Assembly (NCBI GenBank): GCA_030762175.1
Contig: CM060833.1
Span: 169,584,501-169,648,500, forward strand
DNA: 64,000 nucleotides
Direction: 5' to 3'
Source: Metallyticus violacea
Taxonomy: Eukaryota > Arthropoda > Insecta > Mantodea > Metallyticidae
Of the stretch, positions 1 through 12,010 are shown piece by piece. The number at the start of each line of letters is the position of its first letter. The stretch's first letter is position 1. The translations under genes were made by a program, and so were the position numbers. The notes under the pieces were generated by a model. That model searched no databases, had not been told where the DNA came from, and saw only the letters and a list, made by a program, of their open reading frames with translations.

Positions 1-49
1 CGTCAATTTTTTTTTTTTTTTTCTTTTTACGGATATAAATTTCAACTGG

Positions 50-343
50 TTTTTTTTTTTCTTTTTTATTTTAAAGCATCTTAGGCCATCAATCAGCGTC
101 CCATTAAATTCCGGGCATGAGACGGCCCCGATAAATTTTGCTCAGAGGCCTCTTCTTTCAGGCTTGAGGTTCTTTTTCGTGCAGTAAATGTACCACACGG
201 AACCCACGGCTTTACTTCCCTTCCGAAGGAAGCCATACTTAGGATTTTTACGTCCGAAAAATTCCATCGGTCCTGGCCGGGTTCGAACCCGCGATTTGGG
301 GTGTAGGAGGCAGTATGGTTACCACTACACCACCAGGACCGAC
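50..343 (-). repeat. tRNA-derived SINE, family 1, copy 1
   Basis: A head-to-tail copy on the - strand. The tRNA-like head at the right end has an A-box region (GGTAACCATACTGCC on the sense strand) and the B-box GGGTTCGAACCCG, and GGTCCTGG pairs with CCAGGACC as a relic acceptor stem. A body with CTCAAGCCTGAAAG and an A-rich tail follow. The same family is at 13.3, 16.5, 27.8, 45.7, 46.0 and 56.8 kb. Confidence 0.93.
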
Positions 344-2620
344 TTGATTAGCTTTTACTTGCCTTTTGATCATAATGTGCTTTACGCGTAATTAAATTAA
401 AACGAAAAAAAAAAAGTGCATAGGATCTCTTATAAAATTGTATTTTTTTCCACTCAAATTAAGACAAAGCTGTTCTTGATGTGTGTTCTTTTAAAATTCT
501 TCAGAACGGGTTGCTCTATTTAAACTAGATCAGACGAGCTGTAAACATCACAGTGAATGGCAGCAGAAGTTACAACGGAAGAAATTAATGGAAACGCACA
601 TTATATCGTTTCGAACGATCAAAGATCATAGATCAGACAGGCACCGAACATGGTGGGGATCTCAACTGAACATGTTCATCTCTTGCATGAATATCGTATA
701 AGAAAATTTGTGCTCATTGAGTGTCGCATTAGTTAATTAGAATTCTGTTTGAATGGATATCTGGTTGAATGTTTGGAGATTTGATGCAGGTTTGTAACTG
801 CTGATGAAACATACCATGACTATACTCATGAAACAAAGAAGTGTTTAAATTGTGAACATACTAGTCAGACACTGTCCCGAAGAAAGCAAAGACAACACTC
901 TCTGCAGTAAAAGCAAAGGCTACGATGTCCTGCAGTTCACAGGCGTTATTTTAATTGACTACCTAGAACAGAGGGCGGAGCAGAGTTCCGAGGCAAATGC
1001 ATTGCAGGAACGAGAAGCACAGGAGTACGTCGAGGTCTTCTGAGTGACCATAGTTTCCTGACCTGCCACATGTGGAGACAGCAGATCTGTCTTTATGCTC
1101 GTTTGGGAAGAAATGTAAGTGTTTGCGAACTAAATAAGTAAATAAATAAAATCTGTATACGCACTCTGGTACCTGGTTTCCTAAACCAGGGCGTATATAT
1201 AAAATTTTCCATTTATTATTATAAACTGTATAATTCAAGAATCTCTTTATACATTATTTTACAGATATTCCTAATAACTAGATAAAATAATGTAATAATA
1301 AACAACTCAAAATTAATTAAATTAAACCAAAATATCAACGTAGTAAACTACTTCCCAATTTAATATTCCAAAATCTACCAATTTAACAAAATTACTGGGA
1401 CCAGTAAGAATTGTAGCCGATGGTCAGCTATTCTATTCTAATTTATTACATTACTAACCACTGGTATCCAGTACTTTTGCAGGAATTTCTCTTAAATTTA
1501 CACTCAATAGTTAAACATTACACTTATTAATCTTTCAAATATCTTTAACTCGTCTCAGTCATACTAATCGTCTTCTCTTTAACAGCGTACTTCATTTAAA
1601 GTTCAGTTTTCACTATTAATCTTCCCCACTCAGTTCACTTATTTATCCTAACACTTTAACTCATTAAGCACTATCACCTCGCTTCCACCATGTCACTCTC
1701 CATATTTTCTTCCCAACCGTCCCTTCTTCCATGTCTCTTGTTCCTCCTGGACCCCTGGTTGCACTATTTCTCGCGCTCTGCTCCTCCTCTCCGGACACCA
1801 CTTCTCCATCCTCATTCTCCTCTCACCGCTCAATCCCGTGGATCTTCAACGCCTTTAATCTTCTTCTGTATTCTTCCTTCTTCTATCTTCCTCCCGGTCC
1901 CATAACTCTTACGGGTAAAATGTTCATCTTCCTCCACATTCTCTGCTTCAGGTTGTACATCAAAAGTATTCCCGTCTATTATAATTTAGGTATCTTCCTG
2001 TTCTTCATCATTCCCTTCTTCCTTGCCTTCATCTTTTCCTCTAATATTCTCTTCCTGTTGATTTAATTAAAGTTAGCTTGCATATTTTCTGTTCTTGTTA
2101 AGTTATTTGTGTTAGGGGATTGTCTTTTATACATATGATTTCTGATCGTCTTAACTTGTTCCTCTGCTTCTTTGTTAATTCTTATTATCTGCTCTTGTGG
2201 CATCACCTCTTCCCGTACTAGATCACTTATTTTGAATGCAGCCTGCTCAAGGTATTTATATTGGCACTTATTTCTAAGTATATGTGCTACCCGATGGCCA
2301 CTTAAATTTTCTCTGTATGAACTGTAATGAAACAGGTAATATTTGGTTTGTGCAAAAGCTCTCCATCCTATAGAATCTTCAATTTGGAAAAGACATTACT
2401 CTGATAGCGCTAGTGAATATGAGAAGTTAGGACTCAGGCCGTATGAAGCACTTTAAACTTACGGAACGTCAATCTACAAAAACTACACATCATTTTATTA
2501 GGTAATCGGCTGTTTAAGTTACAAACTTTTAACTTGTGATAGCGCGAAAGCTACGGCCTTATATTTGTGAAAAAATACTTAATCACATTCGGTGATGAGC
2601 TTTGCGCACTACTATGAAGC
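344..2620. other. Non-coding stretch with no recognised gene
   Basis: AT-rich sequence. The open frames at 1,690-2,066 come from a pyrimidine-rich tract (Ser/Pro/Leu-rich translation) and show no domain. A small hairpin CTGGTTTCCTAAACCAG lies near 1,170. Confidence 0.6.
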
Positions 2621-2639
2621 AATAAGTGATGATTCTCTT

Positions 2640-3070
2640 CCACGATTTACCTGACAATGTACAATCTCAGCTAGTAACTGCTGCAACAGCAGGCATTTGT
2701 TTATTATTATTTGGCATTAGACGAAAGCACCGATATCATTGTTACGGCTCCACTTTTTATACGGAGAGTACATTTCATCCTGCAGATCAGGGAAAGTTGA
2801 ACATAATCCAATGAAGGGCATAATTACAAGCACAGATATAAATATTTACAGGTGTTCAAAAACCATGTAAGAGTTTGATGGATGGATAATAAGTTCATGT
2901 CTTTGGCAACTGATGGCGCCCCGCAAAAATGGTCTAATAAGTATGTGAGGAACAGAACGAAAAGTCTCAATTTAACAGATGACGTCCGCCCAACCCACTG
3001 TACTTTATACCAGCAGAACCTAAGCCCAAACAAATTAAACCAGAAACTAAAATTACAAATGCAATTAGGT
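2640..3070 (+). pseudogene. hAT-type (ZBED/FAM200-like) transposase remnant
   Basis: In shifting frames the + strand reads YYYLALDESTDIIVTAPLFI, PMKGI, MSLATDGAPQ and CTLYQQNLSPNKL. These match, in order, the LDESTD..AQL, MKGTTTG, TDGAPAM and HC.IHQE.L blocks of hAT transposases related to ZBED5/FAM200. Frameshifts and stops break it. It occupies a CpG-moderate region with no recognisable TIR. Confidence 0.82.
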
Positions 3071-3915
3071 ACAAAGAACCAGCACATCGCCACTTTAAGG
3101 TCTTCTTGGAAAAATGCAGGAGTTCTTGGTTGCGGTAGCTCTGCTGCGGGCAGTCCAGTCGTCTTGTGAGTATCTGTGATATTGGGAAGTCGCTGCTGGA
3201 GGTGGGGTACGTCATGTGCTTGTCTTCTACAGTGATATTGTGGTGAGCAGCTCAGTGAGGCTGTTATGAACCGTTTTGCACATGTTGATGGGAATTTTTC
3301 TTTTCTTGTAGTTTTCGCTTAAGGTTGTATGTCGATTTGTGTGAGATGGCGTGGTATTCAGTGAACGCTTTTTTCAGTTGGTTGAGGTGTCTGGATGCCT
3401 GCTGAAGTCGGCAAATCAAATGGTTGATGACTTCGGCAGTAGTCTTCTGTTATTTGTGGATGGTCTCTGCATGCTGACGGGTTATGGTCTTGGCCAGTTC
3501 CTGGACCTTGGTAGCGAGGTCGGCGACTAAGACTGCAGTTCGGCTGTACTGACATAGATCGCCGTTGACAGTGTTGGGCTGTTATTAGCAGGTGGATAGT
3601 CATTGCTCTGAGATGGTGGTTGCTGTTGCGGTCTCCCGGTGCTAGTAGAAACGAGGCATGGTCGGTTACATGACCTCGGCCTCCGCACGTCTCGCACTAT
3701 ACGCGGCGTCGACTGAGGTCATGGGCGATGCAGTAATGACAGCGGGGAGTCCCGGTACCCTTAGCTGGGTGCATGCTGACAGCATTGGCGACATAGCGGT
3801 GTGTTGCATCGGCTGCCTTCCACGGGATGGACAGTCCTCATTTGATGGTGGACAAAGATGATTCTCGCCAATGGCGAACATCCCAAGAGCGCCACCCTGA
3901 CGGCTTTCGGCCATT
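3070..3915 (-). pseudogene. Second gag/ORF1-like remnant, related to the one at 10.2-11.2 kb
   Basis: On the - strand near 3,690-3,650 the frame reads CETCGGRGHVTDHASFLLAP, a zinc knuckle very like CGGNTHFTNRASCPL at 10.9 kb. It is followed by VSTAELQS, KVQELAKTITRQHAETIHK and a long Gln/Lys/His-rich helical-looking tail in broken frames. It abuts the hAT remnant. The two-copy pattern supports a repetitive coding element; the class is not identified. Confidence 0.5.
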
Positions 3916-4126
3916 GACGTTGAGCTGTGCGGGACAGGAATTATTGCCCGAGGTGACGAGGAGTACTGCGGGGACAGGTTGAGGGAGATGGGTCGGTGGG
4001 TTCATCGTTGCTTCCAGTAGCGAGCCAGCTACCTATTGAGGCGCGCGTATTCTACCTCGCGCGCCACATTTAGTTTATCAGGGAACCAACTAGTGAACAC
4101 TGAACTGCATGCTGAATGAAATGAAT

Positions 4127-4395
4127 AGTGTTTAACGCCCGTTTTTACTACTGAGGCACCACAGGCGATGGACCCGGATGAGATGAAATGATAATTTGGG
4201 AAAGGATTTATTTTTAAGGAAGAAAATGTTCCAGGCCTAAGTTTAGGGTCCCTCCCCCGGGATTTGCCATTTATGAGGGCTGAGAAAAACCTGGAAAAAA
4301 AAAAAAAAACGCAGTCAAGGAGGACGATCCTGCTGGTATTCCAACCCCAGACCTCCCGTTCACGAGTCCGCACCTTAACGACCTCGGCCACCCTT
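4127..4395 (-). repeat. tRNA-derived SINE, family 2, copy 1
   Basis: The head on the - strand reads GGTGGCCGAGGTCGTTAAGG (A-box of a Ser/Leu-tRNA-like promoter) and GGTCTGGGGTTGGAATACC (B-box). The body has AGGCCTAAGTTTAGGG and the tail ends GGCGTTAAACACTAT on the sense strand. Other copies are at 15.4, 19.6, 30.2, 46.9 and 60.5 kb. Confidence 0.93.
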
Positions 4396-5439
4396 GGCGG
4401 TGCATATAGAAGACTATTTGGAAATATGCCACCAGATAGTGCTACTCATTTCGTTGCTGAGCTAAATTTGTTTCTTTGACTAAAAAAAATACTTTTTATA
4501 AATATACAATTCTTTTAGGGGGCATAAAATACGCAACATTGAACTATTCATTTGTAATGATATTAAAGGGCATGCATAAAGCATGTTAATGCATATACTA
4601 TGGTATATGTCTATTAATTTGATAATAAACACATATTTATTTATTATTTGAATAATAAAAAAATTACCAAATAAGATGTAAACCACTCGATGAAATATTT
4701 GATTTTTATTACGTATGTTAAAAAAAAAGTTGCACGATTTGAATTGCAGTTATTATCAGAAACATAATCGACTTGGGTGGCAATGTGAACTTGTATGAGC
4801 GCGCGCAATGCGTTTAAAACCCTACAACCACGCTGAACTGAGTTGGTAAAGCCACATATAAAAACATTTAAACTCGCTTTGCTGCTCGTTCGTTAGGACA
4901 ACAGCCCAGAATTATCGTCCGCTGTTTTGTTTTTTAAACTGTAAGGGAAGATCCCTTCATTAATGGAACAAATGGATACATCTGTTCTGGAAACAAGCAA
5001 TGTTGTTAAAATGGGTTTGTGACTTAGAAGTTCTAACAGATATAGTAAGACATTTAATGCTTTCAAGGTAAAGATCAAATAGTCATCCAAATGTATAACA
5101 GAATCAAGGTCTTTAAACTAATATTATTACTTTGGGAACATTTTTTAAAAAATAAGACTTTCTAGCACTTCTCAAAACTAAAGACAGTTCACACTTTACG
5201 GGGTGACCGACCCTTCACACAAGCGGTTTCGCGGCGTGCAGCCGGCCGGCGAGGCCTGGCTGCTGTGTCGGCGAGGCAGGTGACAGGAATTCCGCAGTAA
5301 ATATAGTACGGTTTATCGCGAAAGTTATTTCTAACATACATAACATGATTATTTAGAAAGAAAAGCGAATTACTCACGTATATTAAGCAAGGAGATGTTG
5401 AAGCTGCCTCCCTTCGTTGTTCAAGCATTTCTGACATGG

Positions 5440-5720
5440 AATTGATTTTCTAGGAAACCTTTCCAGAGCTGTCCAATGTTAACAAGTTTCTTCGCTCGCT
5501 AGTACTGTACGTGGTTGTCTATGTTTCCTGTAAAGAACACTTCCCGTTTCACGAAATTTATTCACTAATCGATGAATCGAACTCCGATTAGGAACGTTAA
5601 AATCAGGAAATTCTGCTGAAATAATCTCCGTACAGCACGTACTGATTCTGTACGCACGTATGAATAGAGTACTTGTATTACCCCATTTCATTTGATACAC
5701 TTTCACCGTATTGCGTCCCT
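5440..5720 (-). pseudogene. N-terminal remnant of a DUF4817-type transposase
   Basis: The - strand encodes FPDFNVPNRSSIHRLVNKF and then RETGSVLYRKHRQPRTVL, the helix-turn-helix region common to a large insect Tc1/mariner-like family whose N-terminus is annotated DUF4817. Only this domain is visible; the catalytic part is absent downstream. A diverged copy of the same stretch lies at 17,180-17,345. Confidence 0.8.
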
Positions 5721-6416
5721 TATTTGCCCAAGATTTCAACTCACACTCAAGCCTCGCGCAGCGGAGGGGAAATATACTCGCCTGTCCCGCGGTTGCGTCA
5801 AGCATTGCTCACCCAGTATAACGATGAGACTTACAAGAATATGCGCAAGTACTGGAAGATCTAAACCAGGAATGTCACTCAAGATTCCAGGATTGAATTG
5901 TCTTTAATGTATTTTTGAAATATTTGCAAATGCGTATTTCATGAAGATTGATCATGCTTCAAGTGAATTGAAATTGTTAACTCTTGAACCTACAGTGTAA
6001 TCATGAATTGAAGGAAACATGTGCAGTCAGAAAATTTTGTTTTACTTTGATAAAAAACTTTATTTCCACCTCTGCACAGACATACTACTTGAATCATGTG
6101 CTTATTTGGATTAACACATTTGCGAGTACATTTTTTTTCTAAAGGGCATAGAAATTAACTGATAGATCACAAATTATAATGTGCATTCGAACACAGTTTC
6201 CAAATTTTGAGGAATGGGTGGGTGCAAAGAGGATTCAAAAATTACGAAAAATCACTCCCATGGTTGATAAACCTCTGTACGCGTTTCACAAACAGTAGCA
6301 ATATTTATTTTCATTCTGTTTCTTTAATAAACCATTATTGATCGTTATTTAAATTATTTATCTGTTTTAAAATCTAAAATGTAATTGGTTTAATCCATAC
6401 ACGTTTATTATATGGC

Positions 6417-7282
6417 TCAAAGTTACAGAAATAGCAGCAAGGTTGAACCTTTCTAAAACAACAGTCCTTCAAATTATTCATGAACATTTAAACATGAATA
6501 AGGTTAGTGCAAGATGGGTGCCTTGACTTCTTTCCAAAAGCAGCAATGAGTCATTTGTCATCTGTCAGCCATTTTTGGAGCTCTGCCGTGACAACCAGGG
6601 AGAGAGAGGGGGGGGGGGTTCTGCAAACCATCGTTACAGGAGGAAACTATCGTCCTCTGCTTGGATCCCTTGAATCAATGGAGTGGCGTATACCTGGCGA
6701 AGTACCGTCTCTAAAGGCCAAGGTCACTCAGCCAACTAAGAAGACAATGGTCACAATCTTTTGGAACTGTGAAGGAATATTCTTCATTGACTTCAAGGAG
6801 AGGAACACCACAGTAAATGGGAAGTACTATGCTGGCCTACAGCTCAGACTATGTGCTTCCATCAAAGAGAAAAGGCGAGGAAAGCTGAGTGGTGGTGTGC
6901 GCCTTCTTCACGACAACGCGCCTGTGCACACAGCTCTTGTTGCAAAGGAAGCTGTGAAGAAATGTGACTTCAAGGAGATCAACCCTCCACCTTACAGCCC
7001 AGATCTAGCTCCCAGTGACTATTTCCTCTTCTCACGACTCAAGAAGGACCTTCGAGGAAGGAAATTTAAGTATGAGAAGTGATGGATGCTGTTTAGGTCC
7101 ATCTTGAAGACAAGACTTCTGATTTTTTTGGGGGGAGGGGGGCAAGGATTGAAATGTTAATTCAAAGATGTGGGAAGTGTATTGAGATAAGGGTAACTAT
7201 ATTGAAAAGTGAAATATAGTTTTTGTCTTTATCATGCCTAGAAAATGGTTAGGCCCGAAACTTATGGACCTACACCCTCGTA
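6417..7282 (+). pseudogene. Mariner transposase remnant, C-terminal half open
   Basis: From 6420 the frame reads VTEIAARLNLSKTTVLQII and VSARWVP, a mariner helix-turn-helix, then a stop. A 191-codon open stretch (6507-7082) contains GGVRLLHDNAPVHTALVAK and [20 protein letters not shown], the second and third catalytic regions; the first (DETW) is destroyed, with a G-run at 6607-6617 in that area. A GNYIEK-like end follows out of frame. The right TIR (CTTATGGACCTACACCCTCG) ends at 7280 followed by TA. No left TIR is seen, so the 5' end is truncated or decayed. Confidence 0.92.
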
Positions 7283-10180
7283 TACACATATATCCACGTT
7301 ACACAACACAAAACAATAGTGCTTAAGAGACACTAGTATTTGTGCTAATAGGCACACTAAAAGTTCAATACTGATTCTTTGTTTTAAAAACATGAATAAC
7401 TACATAGTTTTGGCTTCCTGGTCTCCAGTATAACAGAAGATCTCATGTCTATGAGTACATCTAAATTAAAATTCATTGCGCAACAGACAATAAAGAATAT
7501 TAAAATAAAAAATGCCTGTCACCTAAAGACTATATGGTGGAAAAATTATAATTTCTTTTTTGAATTCGAGTTAAAAAATGTACTAGTGCCACTGTTCAAG
7601 TTTTCCTGTAAAAATAACCATGCTTACCAGTGTAATCAGGAGACCGTGAAACTTATAACTGCAAAATAATTGTTAACACATAGAGAAGTGGATTATCTTG
7701 CCCTTTTCCATAAGAAACACCTCTAAATATCAATAAATTATAAGAAATATGTTATTTAAAAGTAGTTAATTACTAAAATGTTCTCAAAAACCATACCAGA
7801 AAAGAAAAAAGAAAGAAAGAAAGAAAAATAACACTAAACTTTTTAATGCAATTTATCATAAAAATGATTATTTACGGGAAAATCGTAGGATCCTTCCATT
7901 TTGTATATTAGTAGAACAGCATACTTAATTCCATGATTCAAGTTACATTGATGTAGTAAAATGATTTAGCTGATTTACTATTTGGAATTTTTCGTAATTT
8001 TACATTTGTGGGGATAGCCACGGAGTTAAATAGACGACGAGCAATTTGCGGTATAAAATAGTTACATAATCGTTGCGCAGAAAATAGCGGAAGCAGATGC
8101 GTTACTTCTTAACTACAATCATTCCCATTATCTACGGACTCAACATTTGGACATCACGAATTCATTTTCTTGATTGTTGAGCCGCGTTGTTTACAAGCAC
8201 AAACCAGTTACTAGTTCCGGGTGCGCACTTGACCCTGCTCCTTCCTCCTAGCGCAATGAAGAAAGGAAAAACAAAACACGAGAGTGTGCATCATCTTTCT
8301 ATACGCGAACCGCAAATGGTCACGATGTCAGCATTCCATTCCACTGACTGTAGTTCGGCGCTTCGCCTTCTTTATTTTGCACAACTGTTGCTTTGCCATG
8401 CTGCACGATTAAATTGTTTGCTTACTTGGACATGGTGCAAGAAAAACTTCCATCACAGTCATTCCCCCCGCCCTGTTTTTTCTTCCTTCGGGACATTTAA
8501 ACTTAAGATTTTTGTCTTCTTGGTTGCTGCCAGCGCTGGTGATAAGCCTACCTTTTAGTTGTTTAACGGGGCATCGGGTCATTGGCATTATTGAAGGTAA
8601 AATAAAAAGACAAAGCTTTAACTGAAATATTGTGAAAAGGTCTAAGGTTTCTTACTTCATAAATACGTTCTTGGATTTGATGACTACTTTTCTAGCTTAT
8701 GTTTATAAAAAGTATAATAAAATCAATTAATTATTTATTTTGTTAAGTTTCAAAATCTCTAACTCTCCCTCCATATCTTCACATTTACATCGCACTTAAT
8801 TGCGCATGGATTATGAATCCAACTAAGTTTGTAAATAAACACATGACCATTATAGTGCGGTTATTTGAATAACGAGCCACCTGAACACTTCTCACAGTAT
8901 GCAGCAGCTCAAATAATCTCACTAATAATGTACTACGGAGTAGTGCGTCATGGCAATATGGTTCAAATCCATTAGAGCCACCCAACATGACTTTAGTTTT
9001 GTTTGCGGTTTCCTCTGATTACTTAGCGAATACCGTTATTGATCTTTCCTTTCCACAAAATTTCCGCTCTCCTATTTTATATTATTTTATTCCGCTAGTT
9101 CTGCTAAAGAGTCGATAGGGGAAGGGGAGGTGGACTGTGTGCGGTGTAACGTTGGCTTGCGCTTCGGAAAGGTAAGGCGTCTGGTAAGGAAGCTACCTAG
9201 GGGATCGAACTTCTCCCCTGCTTCGGGGAGATAGGGCCCCGTATATTTTCGCGCCTCACCACCCCTGGATCCTGTCAGCCCAGGTTTTCCGTCACTCCAT
9301 CGCTTCTTCCTGTAGTTGCCCCCAGTGGGTCGTAGGCAGAAACGAGCAAGGCTGAAGTGACCGAAATGCCTTTTCTATCCCTAGTAATGCAATGCAACAG
9401 ATGTTTTCGTAGGCGCCGACTTTAGAAAATCTTGTGCGTTACAGTTTAAAACTGTAATTTAACCGTGCTGTAAAAACCGAAACCAGTATATTTTCACTTT
9501 TCATATCGCGTTAGTAGTACAGGAGACTTCGTACTTTTAATGCCATCGAAATTATTAAACCAGAAAAGAATAACAATTTTTAAAACAAATTAAAGCAGTA
9601 CAACAGACACTACAAAATTAAATTAAAAACTCTTCCAAACACAGGAGTGTTTCTCCTTACAGCTCTTTTGCTGGTGAACTTGTTGATTAATGATCATTTT
9701 TCTCGCGAAATCGATTGAATAATGCTACATGGTTTAGTGACTCTGGTATAAGATTTCAGTCTTCTAAGCGCAGAAAACTAACGTTCTGCAGTGCAGTATC
9801 TTTCGAGGGTGGAGGGACCAACAATGTAGGAAAGATACGGTCTCCACCTGGCGACTTAAATGGGCAACATTTACTAACTGCCCATTCAACAGCATGAGTT
9901 TGACAACTTGACATACAAATTCCCAGCCCTTCTGCGATGCTCTTTGTCTAGAGTTTTCGCAATGGTCTGCGAGTTCACGTTTTTAAGGATTATGATGGGA
10001 TCAGAAGGAGAAAGGTGGCGGGTTCTGCATAAGCACCCTCGTTATTACTCAGGACTTAGAAGGCTGCCGACCAATGGTCAGGAGTGGGTGAAAGGATTTA
10101 TCGGGCACACATTTGGCCTAAGCCCTGTGTGCAGCCTCAGGATCAATAGGACTAGGTGGGAATAGAACGTACTTTAATGC
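7283..10180. other. Gene-free stretch, no recognised element
   Basis: No protein family or TIR was recognised. 9,110-9,360 is GC-richer with a short hairpin CTTCTCCCCTGCTTCGGGGAG, and 9,900-10,165 has a 85-codon frame with no known domain. Possibly old repeats. Confidence 0.5.
7803..7830. repeat. (GAAA)n microsatellite
   Basis: Imperfect GAAA tetranucleotide repeats. Confidence 0.9.
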
Positions 10181-10189
10181 TCAAACTTT

Positions 10190-11250
10190 TATCATACCAA
10201 ACGAAAGCGTCTGTTACATGTGTCTAGGGAGAGTCGACGGCTTGTAGGGTTTCGGACTGTGATGAAGTTTGAGGGCGAAAGTGATAGTTTCTGCTGTTGG
10301 AGGTTCTGAAGATTTTGGAGATTGGCTAGTGTGGCGATGGTCCAGTGAAGTTTCGTGTCAATGTCATGAACTGTGGTTTTGAGTTCGGCGTTAGTTTTAA
10401 TCTCTCTACTTCTGAACTGCATGGCGTCGCAGCTTTGCCGGGTTTGTTCGGTCTGGTCTTGCAAGTCTAAGTGTAGCCTGGTGAGTTTTCATAAGATGTT
10501 GAGCGTGAGTGGCGGCGGAGTTAAGGTTGCCATGCCAGCAGCGAGATTCCCAGTGAGGCTCTCCAGGGAGAGCATCAGGGCGGTAACTCCGGTCTGCTTC
10601 TTGTCGAGAGTTGCGGCACAGATCTGGAGAGAGTTTTGGATGGAAGTCAAATGGTTGGCAAGGTTTCCGATAATGTCTCCAGGGCGAATATCCGATCGGT
10701 AAGTTGACGGCGTAAAGGACAGAGGACACTGTTCCCAGTTTGTTTAGCAGGAGCAGGTGGTGGTGAGCCAGTGGCAGTAATCTCCGAGGAGGTGCAAGTG
10801 GCCGACGTGTTAGAAACTAGAAGCGGTGGCTGGTCCAGGTGCTGCTGATAAGTAGGATTGCCGTTGGCGTGATCGACTGTGGTGTGCGTCCGCAGCATTA
10901 GAGGACAGGAGGCCCGGTTCGTGAAATGTGTGTTGCCTCCACATGATGAGGGGGTCAGGTTATGGTTATCTCTCACTCGAATGTGAGGGCTGCAGTGCCA
11001 CAGTAATGGCAGTGTGCAGCCCTCTTGCAGTTCTAATCAGGTGGAATGTGATGGTGAACACGCGGTCCGTGAGAAGAAGTGCTCTGGGGATGGCCTTGTC
11101 TGATATATGCATCCGGGGAAGTGTAACTCAAAGAGAATCTACAAGATATTCCCTCCAGTTTCCAGTTCTTTTGACCTTTTTAAAGAGATGTCGCACCCTC
11201 CCTCTCTTGTGTTCAAGGTCCTTAGTTTTAAGCATAACACTTTCTTGGAT
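10190..11250 (-). pseudogene. Gag/ORF1-like remnant with zinc-knuckle motifs and coiled-coil-like tail
   Basis: The - strand contains HCHYCG near 11,000 and SCGGNTHFTNRASCPL near 10,930, which look like paired zinc knuckles of a retroelement gag/ORF1. They are followed by a Pro/Ser-rich stretch and a heptad-like region rich in Leu, Gln and Asn down to 10,190. Three frames are needed, so it is broken. The region is GC-richer than its surroundings. A related arrangement occurs at 3,100-3,900. Element class is uncertain. Confidence 0.55.
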
Positions 11251-11309
11251 TTTTTTCATTATTGCATGGGACAATTATAGTGATAACTATCAAATGTAAC
11301 CTCTTGGAT

Positions 11310-12010
11310 ACAGTAGGCGACCTTGTCAATATCAACAAAAGATCAATCTGCATATCTGAAAGATTCTGCACACAGGACTCCCACCAGGTTCTCTTGGGAT
11401 TCCTGTAGAGAATAGCTGCATTAACATTAAATTATATATAGTTATGATCTGATAGTGATGGCTCTTCTAAGACCCTCCAATAATTTGAATAGCGTACAAA
11501 AACAAGTCAATAACTTCCTGCCTTATGCGATTGGCAAAGGCAAGCTATTACCGATATTAAGTACGTATAGATTAATAAGAAGGCAGGAAGTCTAAAAGTT
11601 GCTCATGCTTTTGTTGACATCTTTGCTGCCCCCAGAATTCGTGGTCAGAGTTGGCGTCACACCCCAAAGATGGTCTGTTCCCCTCTGGGAGTGCAATGTG
11701 CGGCAAACTATTTTAGTTCCCTAGTGGGTGAATTGTTGCCTTAGGGGAGATAGGCAGAGCTCAGTAATAGGCTGTTCTTCCCTTCCCCTCTGTCGCAGTC
11801 AGTTTTCACCGTGCTGATGTCACTTGAACAAATTTTAGAAGAGGTAAGCGTTGACTTCCGTTACGAAATGCCCTTGCTGCAATGTATCAACTTACCTTGA
11901 CATTTGCCCAGTCCTGAGATTCGGCCCCTGTTAATCCAGGGTTCTTGAATCAGGGCTGGGTCTATTCCTCCTTCATTGAAACCGCTTCCTCATGTTGGAG
12001 GTTGATCTGG
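11310..12010 (-). pseudogene. Endonuclease domain remnant of an I/R1-like non-LTR retrotransposon
   Basis: Reading the - strand from 12,008 in shifting frames gives INLQHE, GIDPALIQEPWINRGRISGL, GCDANSDHEFWGQQ, LLDFL, VIDLFL, EEPSLSDHNYI and YRNPKRTWWES. These are the ordered landmarks of apurinic-type endonuclease domains of I, R1 and related elements (IQEPW, GCDANAHH.WG, SDHR, RNPKRT.W). Several frameshifts and stops break it, and no reverse transcriptase follows in place. Confidence 0.86.

Noticed and set aside
276..343. tRNA-like sequence with A- and B-boxes (also at 13.5, 16.5 and 45.7 kb)
   Set aside because: Each is followed by the same body and A-rich tail and is repeated several times, so these are SINE heads and not functional tRNA genes.
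1690..2066. Two overlapping open frames of 71 and 111 codons
   Set aside because: They arise from a CT-rich tract and have Ser/Pro/Leu/Phe-rich translations with no domain. I considered a signal-peptide exon for the CBM14 gene, but no suitable donor with the needed phase was found.
8187..8558. 123-codon open frame
   Set aside because: No recognised domain, no splice context that fits the downstream exon, and composition like surrounding non-coding DNA.
11820..11848. ATGTCACTTGAACAAATT followed by GTAAGC as first coding exon of the CBM14 gene
   Set aside because: MSLEQILEE is not hydrophobic, and the site lies within the endonuclease remnant read on the other strand.
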